Assembly (NCBI RefSeq): GCF_010614725.1
Contig: NZ_JAAEHL010000013.1
Coordinates: 62,001 to 126,000 of the forward strand
Direction of reading: 5' to 3'
Source of the DNA: Flavobacterium ajazii
Lineage (GTDB): Bacteria; Bacteroidota; Bacteroidia; Flavobacteriales; Flavobacteriaceae
Length of the DNA stretch: 64,000 bases
Position numbers and translations under genes: made by a program. Position 1 is the stretch's first letter, and the number at the start of each line of letters is the position of its first letter. Below, piece by piece: positions 1 through 8,587 of this stretch. Below the pieces are notes generated by a model that saw only the letters and a program-made list of their open reading frames with translations, was not told where the DNA came from and ran no database searches.

Positions 1-15
1 TTTGTAAAAAAGGAA

Positions 16-23
16 TATATTTG
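16..23 (+). promoter_or_regulatory. -7 promoter box (TATATTTG) of the first gene
   Basis: TATATTTG matches the Bacteroidota -7 consensus TAnnTTTG. It predicts a transcript start near position 30, ahead of the ATG at 45. An in-frame TTG at 21 lies inside this box, so it is unlikely to be the start codon. The -33 element would fall at or before the window edge. Confidence 0.5.
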
Positions 24-44
24 TGTGCAAATAAAAAAGCACAA

Positions 45-1538
45 ATGGATACTAAAACTAAAAGCACTTCATTAGAGTTATATTTTGAACGTTTTCGAGA
101 GAATATAGTAGGGATAGATCAGGAATTTGATTCGCCTTACGGAAAAAAACAAATTATTTATACCGACTGGACAGCCAGCGGAAGACTATATCGCCCGATT
201 GAAGAGAAGCTTTTAAACGAATTTGGGCCTTTTGTAGCCAATACTCATACTGAAACAACCGTTTCAGGTACTGCGATGACGAAAGCATATCACCATGCGC
301 GCCACATCATTAAACGTCATACAAATGCGAGTTCTGATGATGTTTTGATTACAGACGGAACCGGAATGACAGGAGTTATCAATAAATTTCAGCGAATTTT
401 GGGTTTGAAAGTACCAGAAAACCTAAAAGCTTTTACTAATATTCCGGCGGAGAAAAAACCAATTGTTTTTATTTCGCATATGGAGCATCATTCGAATCAG
501 ACTTCGTGGCTGGAAACGATTGCTGATGTTGAAATTATTCCGTGTTCAGAAACTGAAAAAGGACTTTTTAGTCTGGATAACTTAAAAGAATTATTAGAAA
601 AATATAAAGACAGAACGATAAAAATTGCTTCAATCACGGCTTGTTCAAATGTAACCGGTTTGAAAACGCCTTTTCACGATGTAGCAAAATTAATGCATCA
701 GTACAATGGTGTCTGTTTTGTAGATTTTGCCTGCTCAGGACCTTATGTCGAAATCAATATGCATCCCGAAGATCCGGAAGCCTATCTGGATGCTGTTTTC
801 TTTTCGCCACATAAATTTTTGGGAGGTCCAGGAACTTCAGGTGTTTTGATTTTTAATAAAAAGTTATACAACAATATGATTCCGGATTGTCCAGGCGGAG
901 GAACGGTTAGCTGGACGAATCCTTGGGGGGAGCATAAATATGTTGATAATATCGAAGACCGTGAAGATGGCGGAACCCCTGGCTTTTTGCAGGTAATTAA
1001 AACTGCTCTGGCAATTGAACTGAAAGAAGAAATGGGAATTGAAAACATTCTGAAACGCGAGCATGAAATAGTAGATTATGTTTTTGAAGAACTGAATCCA
1101 GTATCGAATATTAACATTCTGGCAGGACATCATCAGGAGAGGTTAGGAGTTGTTTCGTTTTTTATAGATGATCTGCATTTTAATTTAGGAGTAAAGTTGC
1201 TAAATGACAGATTTGGTATTCAGACCAGAGGAGGGTGCAGCTGTGCCGGAACTTACGGACACTTTTTACTGCATGTTGATCAGGAAACTTCAAGCAAACT
1301 GGTTAATGAAATTACGATTGGCGATTTGATTAAAAAGCCGGGCTGGATCAGAATGTCGATTCATCCAACGACTACGAGTGAAGAAATTGCTTATGTGTGT
1401 CAAAGCATAAAAGAATTGGCAGAAAACCATGAAACTTGGAAACTGGATTATTCGTATGATAAGCAAACGAATGAGTTTGTACATAAAAATGCTACTTCTT
1501 TTGAAGATGAATTAGTGGCGAGGTGGTTTGCTTCATAA
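45..1538 (+). CDS. Aminotransferase class V-fold PLP enzyme (cysteine desulfurase/selenocysteine lyase-like)
   Basis: A 497-residue fold-type I PLP enzyme of the NifS/Csd superfamily. The motif SPHKFLGG gives the probable Schiff-base lysine at residue 257. A C-terminal loop GGCSCAGTYGH places cysteines at about 398 and 400, where cysteine desulfurases carry their catalytic cysteine. The protein is longer than housekeeping IscS/SufS (about 400 residues), and no isc or suf genes are nearby, so a dedicated Fe-S role is not implied. I chose the ATG at 45 because the upstream in-frame TTG sits within the -7 promoter box. It appears monocistronic, with a strong terminator downstream. The family is clear, but the true substrate (cysteine, selenocysteine or another amino acid) cannot be read from the sequence. 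Confidence 0.85.
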   Translation: MDTKTKSTSLELYFERFRENIVGIDQEFDSPYGKKQIIYTDWTASGRLYRPIEEKLLNEFGPFVANTHTETTVSGTAMTKAYHHARHIIKRHTNASSDDVLITDGTGMTGVINKFQRILGLKVPENLKAFTNIPAEKKPIVFISHMEHHSNQTSWLETIADVEIIPCSETEKGLFSLDNLKELLEKYKDRTIKIASITACSNVTGLKTPFHDVAKLMHQYNGVCFVDFACSGPYVEINMHPEDPEAYLDAVFFSPHKFLGGPGTSGVLIFNKKLYNNMIPDCPGGGTVSWTNPWGEHKYVDNIEDREDGGTPGFLQVIKTALAIELKEEMGIENILKREHEIVDYVFEELNPVSNINILAGHHQERLGVVSFFIDDLHFNLGVKLLNDRFGIQTRGGCSCAGTYGHFLLHVDQETSSKLVNEITIGDLIKKPGWIRMSIHPTTTSEEIAYVCQSIKELAENHETWKLDYSYDKQTNEFVHKNATSFEDELVARWFAS

Positions 1539-1560
1539 ATCAACTTGTTTATAAAGTATT

Positions 1561-1602
1561 AAATCCGACAGGTTTTTATAAATCTGTCGGATTTGTTGTT
1601 TT
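1561..1602 (+). terminator. Intrinsic terminator of the class V aminotransferase gene
   Basis: An 11-bp perfect stem (AAATCCGACAG / CTGTCGGATTT, left arm 1561-1571, right arm 1584-1594) is followed by a T-rich tail. It starts 22 bp after the stop codon. Confidence 0.75.
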
Positions 1603-1624
1603 TAACGATATTCGTTTATATTTG
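1592..1624 (+). promoter_or_regulatory. Promoter of the YcxB-like gene
   Basis: TATATTTG at 1617-1624 matches TAnnTTTG. TTTG at 1592-1595 (spacing 21) or TTG at 1596-1598 (spacing 18) can serve as the -33 element. The box overlaps the right arm of the preceding terminator. The predicted start near 1631 gives a leader of about 30 nt. Confidence 0.5.
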
Positions 1625-1661
1625 ATGTCACAGGTGATTGATTAAAAAACATAAAATTTCA

Positions 1662-2189
1662 ATGAAATTCGAACTAAATTTTGATAAAGATATTTACAAC
1701 CAACAGATGGATTTGCTATTTGATTTGGCATGGAAAAGAAAAATTAAATATTATAAAAATTCACAATATTTAGGTTTTTTACTCATTATTCTTGGCGCTG
1801 CTTTAATTTATAATCGACCAAATATATTTGGAATAGGTTATGTTTTTATCTTTTTTGGTTTAACGAATCTAATTCCTTTTGTTTATCATTATTTCAAAAT
1901 AAAATCAACATATAGAAAGTTTAATGCTGCAAAAAAATCAGAAATTGAAATAAATAAAGAAGTAAAAGATTTTAGTTGGGAATTTACGGAAGAAGCCTTT
2001 GTAATAAATGTTGGAAATCAATTCAAAGCTTTGCCATGGGAAGAATTTACAATTTATTTAATAAAAGACGATAACATAATATTGATAACGAAAGATTATC
2101 AACCCTATATATTAGGTGAAATTGAAGTTGGTAAGGAAAATTTTAAAATGATAATTTCATTTGTACAGAATAAAATCAGCATGGAATGA
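1662..2189 (+). CDS. YcxB-like membrane protein
   Basis: A 175-residue protein with a charged N-terminal segment, two adjacent hydrophobic helices (about residues 41-57 and 62-80, separated by a short NRPNIFG-type turn), then a soluble C-terminal half. In that half, the pattern around FSWEFTEEAFVI and ALPWEEF resembles the C-terminal domain of YcxB-like proteins. The function of this family is unknown. I preferred the ATG at 1662 over an upstream in-frame TTG at 1638. The gene has its own promoter and no partner in the same operon. Confidence 0.6.
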   Translation: MKFELNFDKDIYNQQMDLLFDLAWKRKIKYYKNSQYLGFLLIILGAALIYNRPNIFGIGYVFIFFGLTNLIPFVYHYFKIKSTYRKFNAAKKSEIEINKEVKDFSWEFTEEAFVINVGNQFKALPWEEFTIYLIKDDNIILITKDYQPYILGEIEVGKENFKMIISFVQNKISME

Positions 2190-2314
2190 TTTTATTAATG
2201 ATTCGAATAAAATTTTTACTAGCATTTTTACAAAGTTAGCCTCATTAGTTTTAAAGCCTGGCGGTTTGTTTTTAGAGGGGGGAAGAATTCTTAAAAACTT
2301 CAAAACTTCTAACC

Positions 2315-2384
2315 TAGCCCCGATAGGAGTGAAAATCCTTTTGTGCCGGGGTTCGGCACAAAAGATTGTAACGGATAGCGGGAT
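2315..2384 (+). repeat. Dispersed TAGCCCCGAT hairpin element, copy 1
   Basis: This begins TAGCCCCGATAGGAG, contains the hairpin TTTTGTGCCG / CGGCACAAAA around a GGGTT loop, and ends GGATAGCGGGA. Related copies lie at 9305, 12639, 20081 and 52859. The 410-bp gap between the YcxB-like gene and rpsA contains only this element and the rpsA promoter. Open frames across it in both directions have no recognisable protein features. Confidence 0.8.
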
Positions 2385-2450
2385 TTTGGTTCTGAAAATG
2401 CCAAAAATACCTGCTTCTGAGCAATTAACTGATAATCGTCTCTGTTTTAG

Positions 2451-2481
2451 TTGGCTGTTACAAATAAATGTATTAATTTTG
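2451..2481 (+). promoter_or_regulatory. Candidate rpsA promoter
   Basis: TTG at 2451-2453 and TAATTTTG at 2474-2481 are separated by 20 bp and match the Bacteroidota -33/-7 architecture. The transcript would begin near 2488, leaving a leader of about 110 nt before rpsA. That leader is long enough for the translational control often seen in ribosomal protein genes. Confidence 0.5.
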
Positions 2482-2599
2482 CAATCCTTTTGGCAGAGAA
2501 GAGTTTCCATTAGGAATCAACTATTTATGTAAAACAACTTCTGTTTTTTTACTGCTTTATGAAACTCAAGGAAAACAGAATACAAATTTTTTTATCAGC

Positions 2600-4375
2600 A
2601 TGTCTGAACAATTAAAATCACAAGAAGAGTTTTTAGCAAATTTTAACTGGCATAACTTCCAAGAAGGAATCGACGCAGTAGATGAGAAAAACTTACAAGA
2701 GTTTGAAGAACTAGTATCAAAAACTTTCATCGCTACAGATCAGGAAGAAGTAGTTGAAGGTGTTGTTGTTAGAATTACAGATAGAGACGTTATCGTTGAT
2801 ATCAATGCTAAATCTGAAGGTGTTATTTCTTTAAACGAATTTCGTTACAACCCAAATTTAAAAGTAGGTGACAAAGTAGAAGTATTAATCGACATCCGTG
2901 AGGATAAAACAGGTCAATTAGTATTATCTCACAGAAAAGCACGTACTATCAAATCTTGGGATAGAGTTATTGCAGCTAATGAAACTGGAGAAATCGTTAA
3001 CGGTTTTGTTAAATGCAGAACTAAAGGAGGTATGATCGTTGACGTATTCGGTATCGAGGCGTTCTTACCAGGATCTCAAATTGACGTTAAGCCAATTAGA
3101 GACTACGATGTATATGTAAACAAAATGATGGAATTCAAAGTGGTAAAAATCAACCACGAATTCAAAAACGTTGTTGTATCTCATAAAGCGCTTATCGAAG
3201 CTGATATTGAGGTACAGAAAAAAGAAATCATCGGTCAATTACAAAAAGGACAAGTATTAGAAGGTGTTGTTAAAAACATTACTTCTTATGGTGTGTTCAT
3301 TGACTTAGGTGGTGTTGACGGATTAATTCACATTACTGACCTTTCTTGGAGCAGAATCAACCACCCAAGTGAAGTTCTTGAATTAGACCAAAAATTAAAC
3401 GTTGTAATCCTTGATTTCGATGATGAGAAAACAAGAATTCAATTAGGATTGAAACAATTAAACGCTCACCCATGGGATGCTTTAGATGCTAACTTAACTG
3501 TTGGAGATAAAGTAAAAGGTAAAGTAGTTGTAATCGCTGATTACGGTGCATTTATCGAAGTTGCTGAAGGTGTTGAAGGTTTAATCCACGTTTCTGAAAT
3601 GTCATGGTCAACTCACTTACGTTCTGCTCAGGACTTCGTGAAAGTTGGAGATGTTGTTGAAGCAGTTATCTTAACTCTTGACAGAGATGATCGTAAGATG
3701 TCATTAGGTATCAAACAATTAACTCAGGATCCATGGACTGACATTACTTCTAAATACCCAGTAGGTTCTAAACATACAGGTATCGTTAGAAACTTTACAA
3801 ACTTTGGTATTTTCGTAGAATTAGAAGAAGGAATTGATGGATTAATCTACATCTCTGACTTATCTTGGACTAAGAAAATCAAACACCCATCTGAGTTTGT
3901 AAACGTTGGTGAAAAACTTGATGTTGTAGTATTAGAATTAGATGTTGAAGGACGTAAATTATCTTTAGGTCACAAACAAACTACTGCTAATCCTTGGGAT
4001 CAATACGAAGATTCTTTCGCTGTAGGAACTATTCACAACGGTGAGATTTCTGAAATCGTTGACAAAGGAGCTACTGTAGAATTCGGAGATGATATCGTTG
4101 CTTTCATTCCTACTCGTCACCTTGAAAAAGAAGACGGAAAGAAATTGAAAAAAGGTGATACTGCTGATTTCAAAGTAATTGAATTCAACAAAGAATTCAA
4201 AAGAGTTGTTGCTTCTCACACTGCTATCTTCCGTGAAGAAGAAGAGAAAAATGTAAAAGCTGCTGCTGAAAACACTGCTGCTGCATCTACTAACGCACCA
4301 GCTGCGACTTTAGGTGACAACAATGATGTATTAGCTGCTCTTAAAGCTAAAATGGAAAAAACTGAGAAAAAATAA
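2600..4375 (+). CDS. rpsA: 30S ribosomal protein S1
   Basis: A 591-residue S1 protein that helps the 30S subunit bind mRNA. Six S1 RNA-binding repeats are visible, starting at about residues 48, 129, 217, 302, 388 and 476. The central repeats carry the signatures GVDGLIHITDLSW, GVEGLIHVSEMSW and GIDGLIYISDLSW. Repeats 1, 2 and 6 are more diverged, as usual for the ribosome-docking and terminal repeats. An Ala/Thr-rich, charged C-terminal tail follows. Codon choice looks more uniform and optimised than in neighbouring genes, as expected for high expression. The gene has its own promoter and a strong terminator, so it is probably monocistronic. Bacteroidota rely little on Shine-Dalgarno pairing, which makes S1 especially important for initiation. 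Confidence 0.97.
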   Translation: MSEQLKSQEEFLANFNWHNFQEGIDAVDEKNLQEFEELVSKTFIATDQEEVVEGVVVRITDRDVIVDINAKSEGVISLNEFRYNPNLKVGDKVEVLIDIREDKTGQLVLSHRKARTIKSWDRVIAANETGEIVNGFVKCRTKGGMIVDVFGIEAFLPGSQIDVKPIRDYDVYVNKMMEFKVVKINHEFKNVVVSHKALIEADIEVQKKEIIGQLQKGQVLEGVVKNITSYGVFIDLGGVDGLIHITDLSWSRINHPSEVLELDQKLNVVILDFDDEKTRIQLGLKQLNAHPWDALDANLTVGDKVKGKVVVIADYGAFIEVAEGVEGLIHVSEMSWSTHLRSAQDFVKVGDVVEAVILTLDRDDRKMSLGIKQLTQDPWTDITSKYPVGSKHTGIVRNFTNFGIFVELEEGIDGLIYISDLSWTKKIKHPSEFVNVGEKLDVVVLELDVEGRKLSLGHKQTTANPWDQYEDSFAVGTIHNGEISEIVDKGATVEFGDDIVAFIPTRHLEKEDGKKLKKGDTADFKVIEFNKEFKRVVASHTAIFREEEEKNVKAAAENTAAASTNAPAATLGDNNDVLAALKAKMEKTEKK

Positions 4376-4400
4376 TTCTTACGTTTTTATAAATAGAAAG

Positions 4401-4428
4401 TCCCACAGTGATGTGGGATTTTTTTTTG
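4401..4428 (+). terminator. rpsA terminator
   Basis: The stem TCCCAC / GTGGGA (4401-4406 and 4413-4418) is followed by a run of nine to ten T. Confidence 0.85.
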
Positions 4429-4458
4429 TTTTTATATTTTCTTTTTTAACAAATAAAG

Positions 4459-4488
4459 TTGTGTTATAGTTTTGAAAAGTTACTTTTG
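4459..4488 (+). promoter_or_regulatory. Promoter of the LRR/T9SS protein gene
   Basis: TTG at 4459-4461 and TACTTTTG at 4481-4488, spacing 19, match the Bacteroidota consensus. A second box, TAGTTTTG at 4467-4474, overlaps the spacer. The ATG is 18 nt downstream. Confidence 0.5.
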
Positions 4489-4505
4489 TCTGAAAATTTA
4501 TTTAT

Positions 4506-6623
4506 ATGAAGAAAATTTACTTTTTGGTTCTGGCTTTGTGTTTTTTTAATAGTTTGAGTGCGCAGGTTATTAATTTTCCTGATGCGAAGTTAAAAGCAAA
4601 ACTTTTAAGTGCAGTTAACGGAAATACTGTACCGGTTGCATCTGTGCAATATTTTAATCCCGGATATCCAAGTTATTACAATGGGATTGATACAAATAAT
4701 GATGGTGAAATTCAAATTAGTGAAGCATTATTAATTAAATCACTGGATATCTCTAATGCAAATATTACTGATTTAACAGGTTTGTCGTATTTTAGTAATT
4801 TGCATACACTTTTTTGCCATAATAATAAAATATCAAATTTATCTGAAGTTAACGCAATTCCGGGTTTAGTGCAATTTCAAATGAATTACAATACTGGTTT
4901 AAGTCAAATTGATTTATCTAATCTAATTAATTTAAAAACACTTACATGTATATCTGATAAGTTAACCCTGCTAAATGTTTCTAATAATGTAAGCTTAGAA
5001 AGTATTTCTTGCCAAGATAATAAACTTACTTCATTAGATGTATCAAATTGCCCAAATTTAAAATGGTTAGTATCTTTTTATAATCAATTACAATTTTTAA
5101 ATATTAAAAATGGGAACACCAATAATTGGGTAAAATTAGATATTCATAATGGTGAACGATATTTAAAATATGTATGTTCAGATGAAGAAGATGTATCGTT
5201 GGTTCAAAAGAAGACTTCAAATTTACCAAATTGTCATGTAAATACTTATTGTAATTTTACACCTGGAGGTACGTTTTATACTATTGAAGGTAACCAAAAA
5301 TTAGATTTTTTAAATGACGGTTGTGATAGTGATGATAATTTAATTCCATATTCCAAATACTTATTAAATGATGGTACTTCTACTCAAATACTATTTGCAA
5401 ATAATTTTGGATCCTATTATATTCCTGTGCAAGCTGGAGAATATACACTGACGCCACTACTAGAAAATCCAAGCTATTTTTCTATAACTCCTCAAAATAT
5501 TACAGTTAATTTTTCAACACAAACTAGTCCGTTTATTCAAAATTTTTGTGTTTCTAATTTTGACAAACATGATGTTGAAGTAATAGTTGTTCCTATTAAT
5601 TCTGCCAGACCAGGCTTTGACTCTAATTATAAAATCATTTATAAAAACAAAGGAAATAGAATAGAAAACGGGACAATTAATTTAGAATTTAACGAAGCAG
5701 TTTTGGATTTGGTTGATGCTAGTCCTGTAGTTTCTACTCAAACTGAAGGTAACTTATCCTGGATTTTTTCTAATTTACAGCCGTTTGAAACTCGTGAAAT
5801 TACTTTTACACTAAATGTAAATTCACCAATGGAAACTCCTGCAGTAAATAACGGAGATATATTAAAGTTTGCAGCAACAATAGCATCGCAAGATACAGAC
5901 GAAACTCCAATTGATAATACATTCACTTTAAATCAAACTGTTGTAGGTTCATACGATCCAAATGATAAAACCTGCTTAGAAGGTTCTATTATCACACCAA
6001 GCCTAATAGGTGAGTACGTACACTACATGATTCGTTTTGAAAATACAGGAACTTATGCCGCACAAAACATAGTTGTAAAAGACATGATTGATTTGTCAAA
6101 ATTTGATATTTCAACATTGATTCCAACTAGTTCAAGTCATTCATTTGCGACTAAAATATCAGAGGGAAACAAAGTAGAATTTATATTCGAAAATATCAAT
6201 CTTCCTTTTGATGATGCACATAATGATGGTTATGTTGCTTTTAAAATTAAAACACTTCCAACATTAAAAGTGGGGGATTCCTTTACGAATGAGGCTAATA
6301 TTTACTTTGATTATAATTTTCCGATACTTACTAATAAAGCGACATCAAAATTCCAAACGACTTTAAGTAATCCTGATTTTGAATTTTCGAATTACTTTAC
6401 CTTGTATCCAAATCCTGTGAATGATGTTTTAAATATTAATGCTACACAGGTTATAGAAATACAATCATTAGCCATTTATGATATTTTAGGGCAATTGGTT
6501 ATTGCGGTTCCAAATGCAAAATCAGTTTCTAATATTGATGTTTCTAAGCTTAGAGTTGGTACTTACTTTATAAAAGTGAAATCAGACAAAGGAAGCTCCA
6601 GTATGAAGTTTATTAAAAAGTAA
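4506..6623 (+). CDS. Secreted leucine-rich-repeat protein with T9SS type A sorting domain
   Basis: A 705-residue exported protein. An N-terminal signal peptide (about residues 1-20, ending LSAQ) is followed by an EF-hand-like stretch DTNNDGEIQ near 60. Residues of about 75-200 hold degenerate leucine-rich repeats (LKTLTCISDKLTLLNVSNN and similar). The middle third has beta-rich repeats and the motif SYDPNDK, typical of Bacteroidota surface proteins of the DUF11/DUF7619 kind. The last 75 residues form a T9SS sorting domain (LYPNPVNDVLNI ... GTYFIKVKSDKG ... FIKK) that directs export through the type IX system and anchoring at the surface. A role in adhesion or binding is plausible but not shown. 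It is flanked by its own promoter and terminator. Confidence 0.85.
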   Translation: MKKIYFLVLALCFFNSLSAQVINFPDAKLKAKLLSAVNGNTVPVASVQYFNPGYPSYYNGIDTNNDGEIQISEALLIKSLDISNANITDLTGLSYFSNLHTLFCHNNKISNLSEVNAIPGLVQFQMNYNTGLSQIDLSNLINLKTLTCISDKLTLLNVSNNVSLESISCQDNKLTSLDVSNCPNLKWLVSFYNQLQFLNIKNGNTNNWVKLDIHNGERYLKYVCSDEEDVSLVQKKTSNLPNCHVNTYCNFTPGGTFYTIEGNQKLDFLNDGCDSDDNLIPYSKYLLNDGTSTQILFANNFGSYYIPVQAGEYTLTPLLENPSYFSITPQNITVNFSTQTSPFIQNFCVSNFDKHDVEVIVVPINSARPGFDSNYKIIYKNKGNRIENGTINLEFNEAVLDLVDASPVVSTQTEGNLSWIFSNLQPFETREITFTLNVNSPMETPAVNNGDILKFAATIASQDTDETPIDNTFTLNQTVVGSYDPNDKTCLEGSIITPSLIGEYVHYMIRFENTGTYAAQNIVVKDMIDLSKFDISTLIPTSSSHSFATKISEGNKVEFIFENINLPFDDAHNDGYVAFKIKTLPTLKVGDSFTNEANIYFDYNFPILTNKATSKFQTTLSNPDFEFSNYFTLYPNPVNDVLNINATQVIEIQSLAIYDILGQLVIAVPNAKSVSNIDVSKLRVGTYFIKVKSDKGSSSMKFIKK

Positions 6624-6644
6624 ACTCTATTTTTAAAACCAAGA

Positions 6645-6674
6645 AGTCCCGCATTGATGTGGGACTTTTTTTTA
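6645..6674 (+). terminator. Terminator of the LRR/T9SS gene
   Basis: AGTCCC / GGGACT with a CA/TG extension (6645-6666), followed by eight T. It closely resembles the rpsA terminator about 2.2 kb upstream. It may also limit transcription of the convergent exbD-like gene. Confidence 0.8.
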
Positions 6675-6692
6675 ATCGTTTTAAAAATGAAA

Positions 6693-7214
6693 TTAATTTG
6701 AAGCAAGTAATTTTGTTTCTTCCGGAGTGAAATCATTTACAATTTCATAGGAATTAATTCCTGTAATGTTCATCTCATCTATAATATCGACCAGATTTCC
6801 GTAGTTTGATTTTTTGCTTGGTTTAATGATAACAGATATTCCTTCTGAATGCCCTGATTTTTTGGAATAGTCCAAGCTGGATTTTTGTCTCTCAAGTAAT
6901 TCTTTGCGAATGCCATCTTTGCCATAAGTAATTATTTGAGGTTCTTTTATTGGATTAGCAACAAGTCCTATAAAGTAAACTAGTTTATTATTTTCGCCTA
7001 ACAAAATGGTAACGGATCTATTTTCTCCAGGATGCCGATATGGACAGTCACAGCACCCATTGTCACTAGAATTTAAATCCATCATTTTAGGTTTCCTTAA
7101 TTCCGCTGACACCATAAAAAATATAATCAGCAAAAAAGAAACGCTAACCATTGCAGTTAAATCAACTCTTGAGTTTAATTTTCTGCCTCGAACTTTTTTA
7201 GGAAGGTTCCTCAT
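6693..7214 (-). CDS. ExbD/TolR-type biopolymer transport protein (second of a tandem pair)
   Basis: A 173-residue protein with a basic N-terminus, one transmembrane helix (about residues 23-40) preceded by RVDLTAMV, and a periplasmic domain. The Asp of VDLTAM corresponds to the proton-path aspartate of ExbD/TolR. The C-terminal domain contains VIIKPSKKSNYGNLVDIIDEM, as in ExbD proteins. After the helix lies a cysteine cluster (GCCDCPYRHPGE), unusual for ExbD. It is 12 bp downstream of a close paralogue. No exbB or tonB is adjacent, so the motor partner must be encoded elsewhere. It may energise an outer-membrane process by the proton motive force. Confidence 0.85.
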   Translation of the reverse strand: MRNLPKKVRGRKLNSRVDLTAMVSVSFLLIIFFMVSAELRKPKMMDLNSSDNGCCDCPYRHPGENRSVTILLGENNKLVYFIGLVANPIKEPQIITYGKDGIRKELLERQKSSLDYSKKSGHSEGISVIIKPSKKSNYGNLVDIIDEMNITGINSYEIVNDFTPEETKLLASN

Positions 7215-7226
7215 AAGATGAATTTA

Positions 7227-7751
7227 TTAATTAGCAGCTAATAGTTTAGATTCTTCAGGCGTGAAATCATTCACGATTGCATAGGTACCAATATTTGCAA
7301 TAGCCATTTCATCTAAAATGTCCACTAAGTTTCCGAAATTAGACTTTTTACTTGGTTTTATGATTACAATTACACCTCTTTCATGGTCTCCGGTATATTC
7401 CTGAACTTGTCGAATTTTATTTAATAATTCTTTTCGGATTCCTTCCTGACCATATTTTAATTTTTTAGGTGATTCATCAGGTAATTCTAATAACCCTGAA
7501 TAGGTTATGATTTTATCATTGTCACCAAGTAAAAGAGTCATAACTCTATTGTTAATGCCAACACCACAATGAATTACTCCATCGTCACCACAATATCTTT
7601 CAGGTAAACCTAAGTTCATTATTTTAGGCTTTCTCAACTCAGCGGCAACCATAAAAAAAATGATTAGCAGAAAAGAAATACTAACCATGGCAGTTAAATC
7701 AACTCTTGTGTTTAACTTTTTACTTCGGACTTTTTTAGACAGATTTTCCAT
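7227..7751 (-). CDS. ExbD/TolR-type biopolymer transport protein (first of a tandem pair)
   Basis: A 174-residue paralogue of the next gene, sharing the basic N-terminus, the RVDLTAMV helix start, the ELRKPK segment after the helix and the C-terminal VIIKPSKKSNFGNLVDILDEM block. The periplasmic linker again contains cysteines (RYCGDDGVIHCG), arranged differently from the neighbour. The pair is clearly a tandem duplication that has diverged mainly in this linker. The two genes are 12 bp apart and surely cotranscribed. ExbD forms a dimer inside an ExbB pore, and two diverged paralogues could form a heterodimer (inference). Confidence 0.85.
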   Translation of the reverse strand: MENLSKKVRSKKLNTRVDLTAMVSISFLLIIFFMVAAELRKPKIMNLGLPERYCGDDGVIHCGVGINNRVMTLLLGDNDKIITYSGLLELPDESPKKLKYGQEGIRKELLNKIRQVQEYTGDHERGVIVIIKPSKKSNFGNLVDILDEMAIANIGTYAIVNDFTPEESKLLAAN

Positions 7752-7964
7752 AAATGATAGGTTTTGATTTTAAAGTTAATAATAAAATAAATACAAAAAT
7801 GATACATCTTTAGAAATTTAATAAAAAATAAAATAATTTGCTAATGCCTTATTTTGCAGGTGTTACTGCTATTATTTTATATTTTTTGTTATCAGGTATT
7901 TTTCTTTTGAAAACCAAAACAGGTTTATCCCCGTAAATGAGCTTATAACTTAAAAACATTCATT

Positions 7965-8519
7965 ATGAAAACTAGAAAATTTTTAGCAGCAGCAGTTTTA
8001 GCTTTAGGATTTGCATTTACATCAAATGCTCAAAAAACAGTAATGGTAGGTGGAGCAGCAATGTATCCGAACAAAAATATTATTGAAAATGCGGTAAATT
8101 CAAAAGATCACACTACTTTGGTAGCTGCTGTAAAAGCTGCAGGATTGGTAGAAACATTACAAGGAAAAGGACCATTTACCGTTTTTGCTCCAACAAATGC
8201 TGCTTTTGATAAATTACCAAAAGGAACTGTAGAAACTTTATTGAAACCTGAGAATAAAAAGAAACTTCAAACCATTCTGACCTATCATGTGGTTGCCGGA
8301 AAAATGAACGCTTCTGATATTGCAAAAGCAATAAAAGCGGGTAAGGGAAAAGCAACTCTTAAAACGGTTAGCGGTGGAACTTTAACTGCCTGGATGAAAG
8401 GTAAGGATTTATACATTTCTGACGAAAGCGGAAACAAATCTAAAGTGACTATTGCAGATGTCAATCAGTCAAATGGTGTTATTCATGTAGTTGACACCGT
8501 ATTGTTGCCAAAAATGTAA
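7965..8519 (+). CDS. Fasciclin (FAS1) domain secreted protein
   Basis: A 184-residue protein with a signal peptide (about residues 1-22, ending SNAQ) and one FAS1 domain. The H1-type motif GPFTVFAPTNAAF and the H2-type motif NGVIHVVDTVLLP are intact, and YHVVAGK lies between them. FAS1 domains mediate cell adhesion or bind extracellular polymers, and single-domain bacterial forms are usually periplasmic or surface exposed. There is no T9SS tail and no lipobox, so the protein is probably periplasmic or released. It is monocistronic, with a strong bidirectional terminator after it. Confidence 0.9.
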   Translation: MKTRKFLAAAVLALGFAFTSNAQKTVMVGGAAMYPNKNIIENAVNSKDHTTLVAAVKAAGLVETLQGKGPFTVFAPTNAAFDKLPKGTVETLLKPENKKKLQTILTYHVVAGKMNASDIAKAIKAGKGKATLKTVSGGTLTAWMKGKDLYISDESGNKSKVTIADVNQSNGVIHVVDTVLLPKM

Positions 8520-8544
8520 AATTAAATAAGATTAATTAATTTTT

Positions 8545-8584
8545 AAGTCACAGTTTTGTTAATGCAATAAAACTGTGACTTTTT
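8545..8584. terminator. Bidirectional terminator between the fasciclin gene and phnA
   Basis: The 13-bp stem AAGTCACAGTTTT / AAAACTGTGACTT is flanked by T on the right and A on the left, so it can serve both converging genes. The phnA stop codon is only a few bases away. Confidence 0.8.
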
Positions 8585-8587
8585 AAA

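Noticed and set aside
2161..2532. Overlapping open frames of about 120 residues on both strands between the YcxB-like gene and rpsA
   Set aside because: Both run through hairpin element copy 1 and the rpsA promoter, with no domain-like sequence. Coding is better explained by chance in a repeat.
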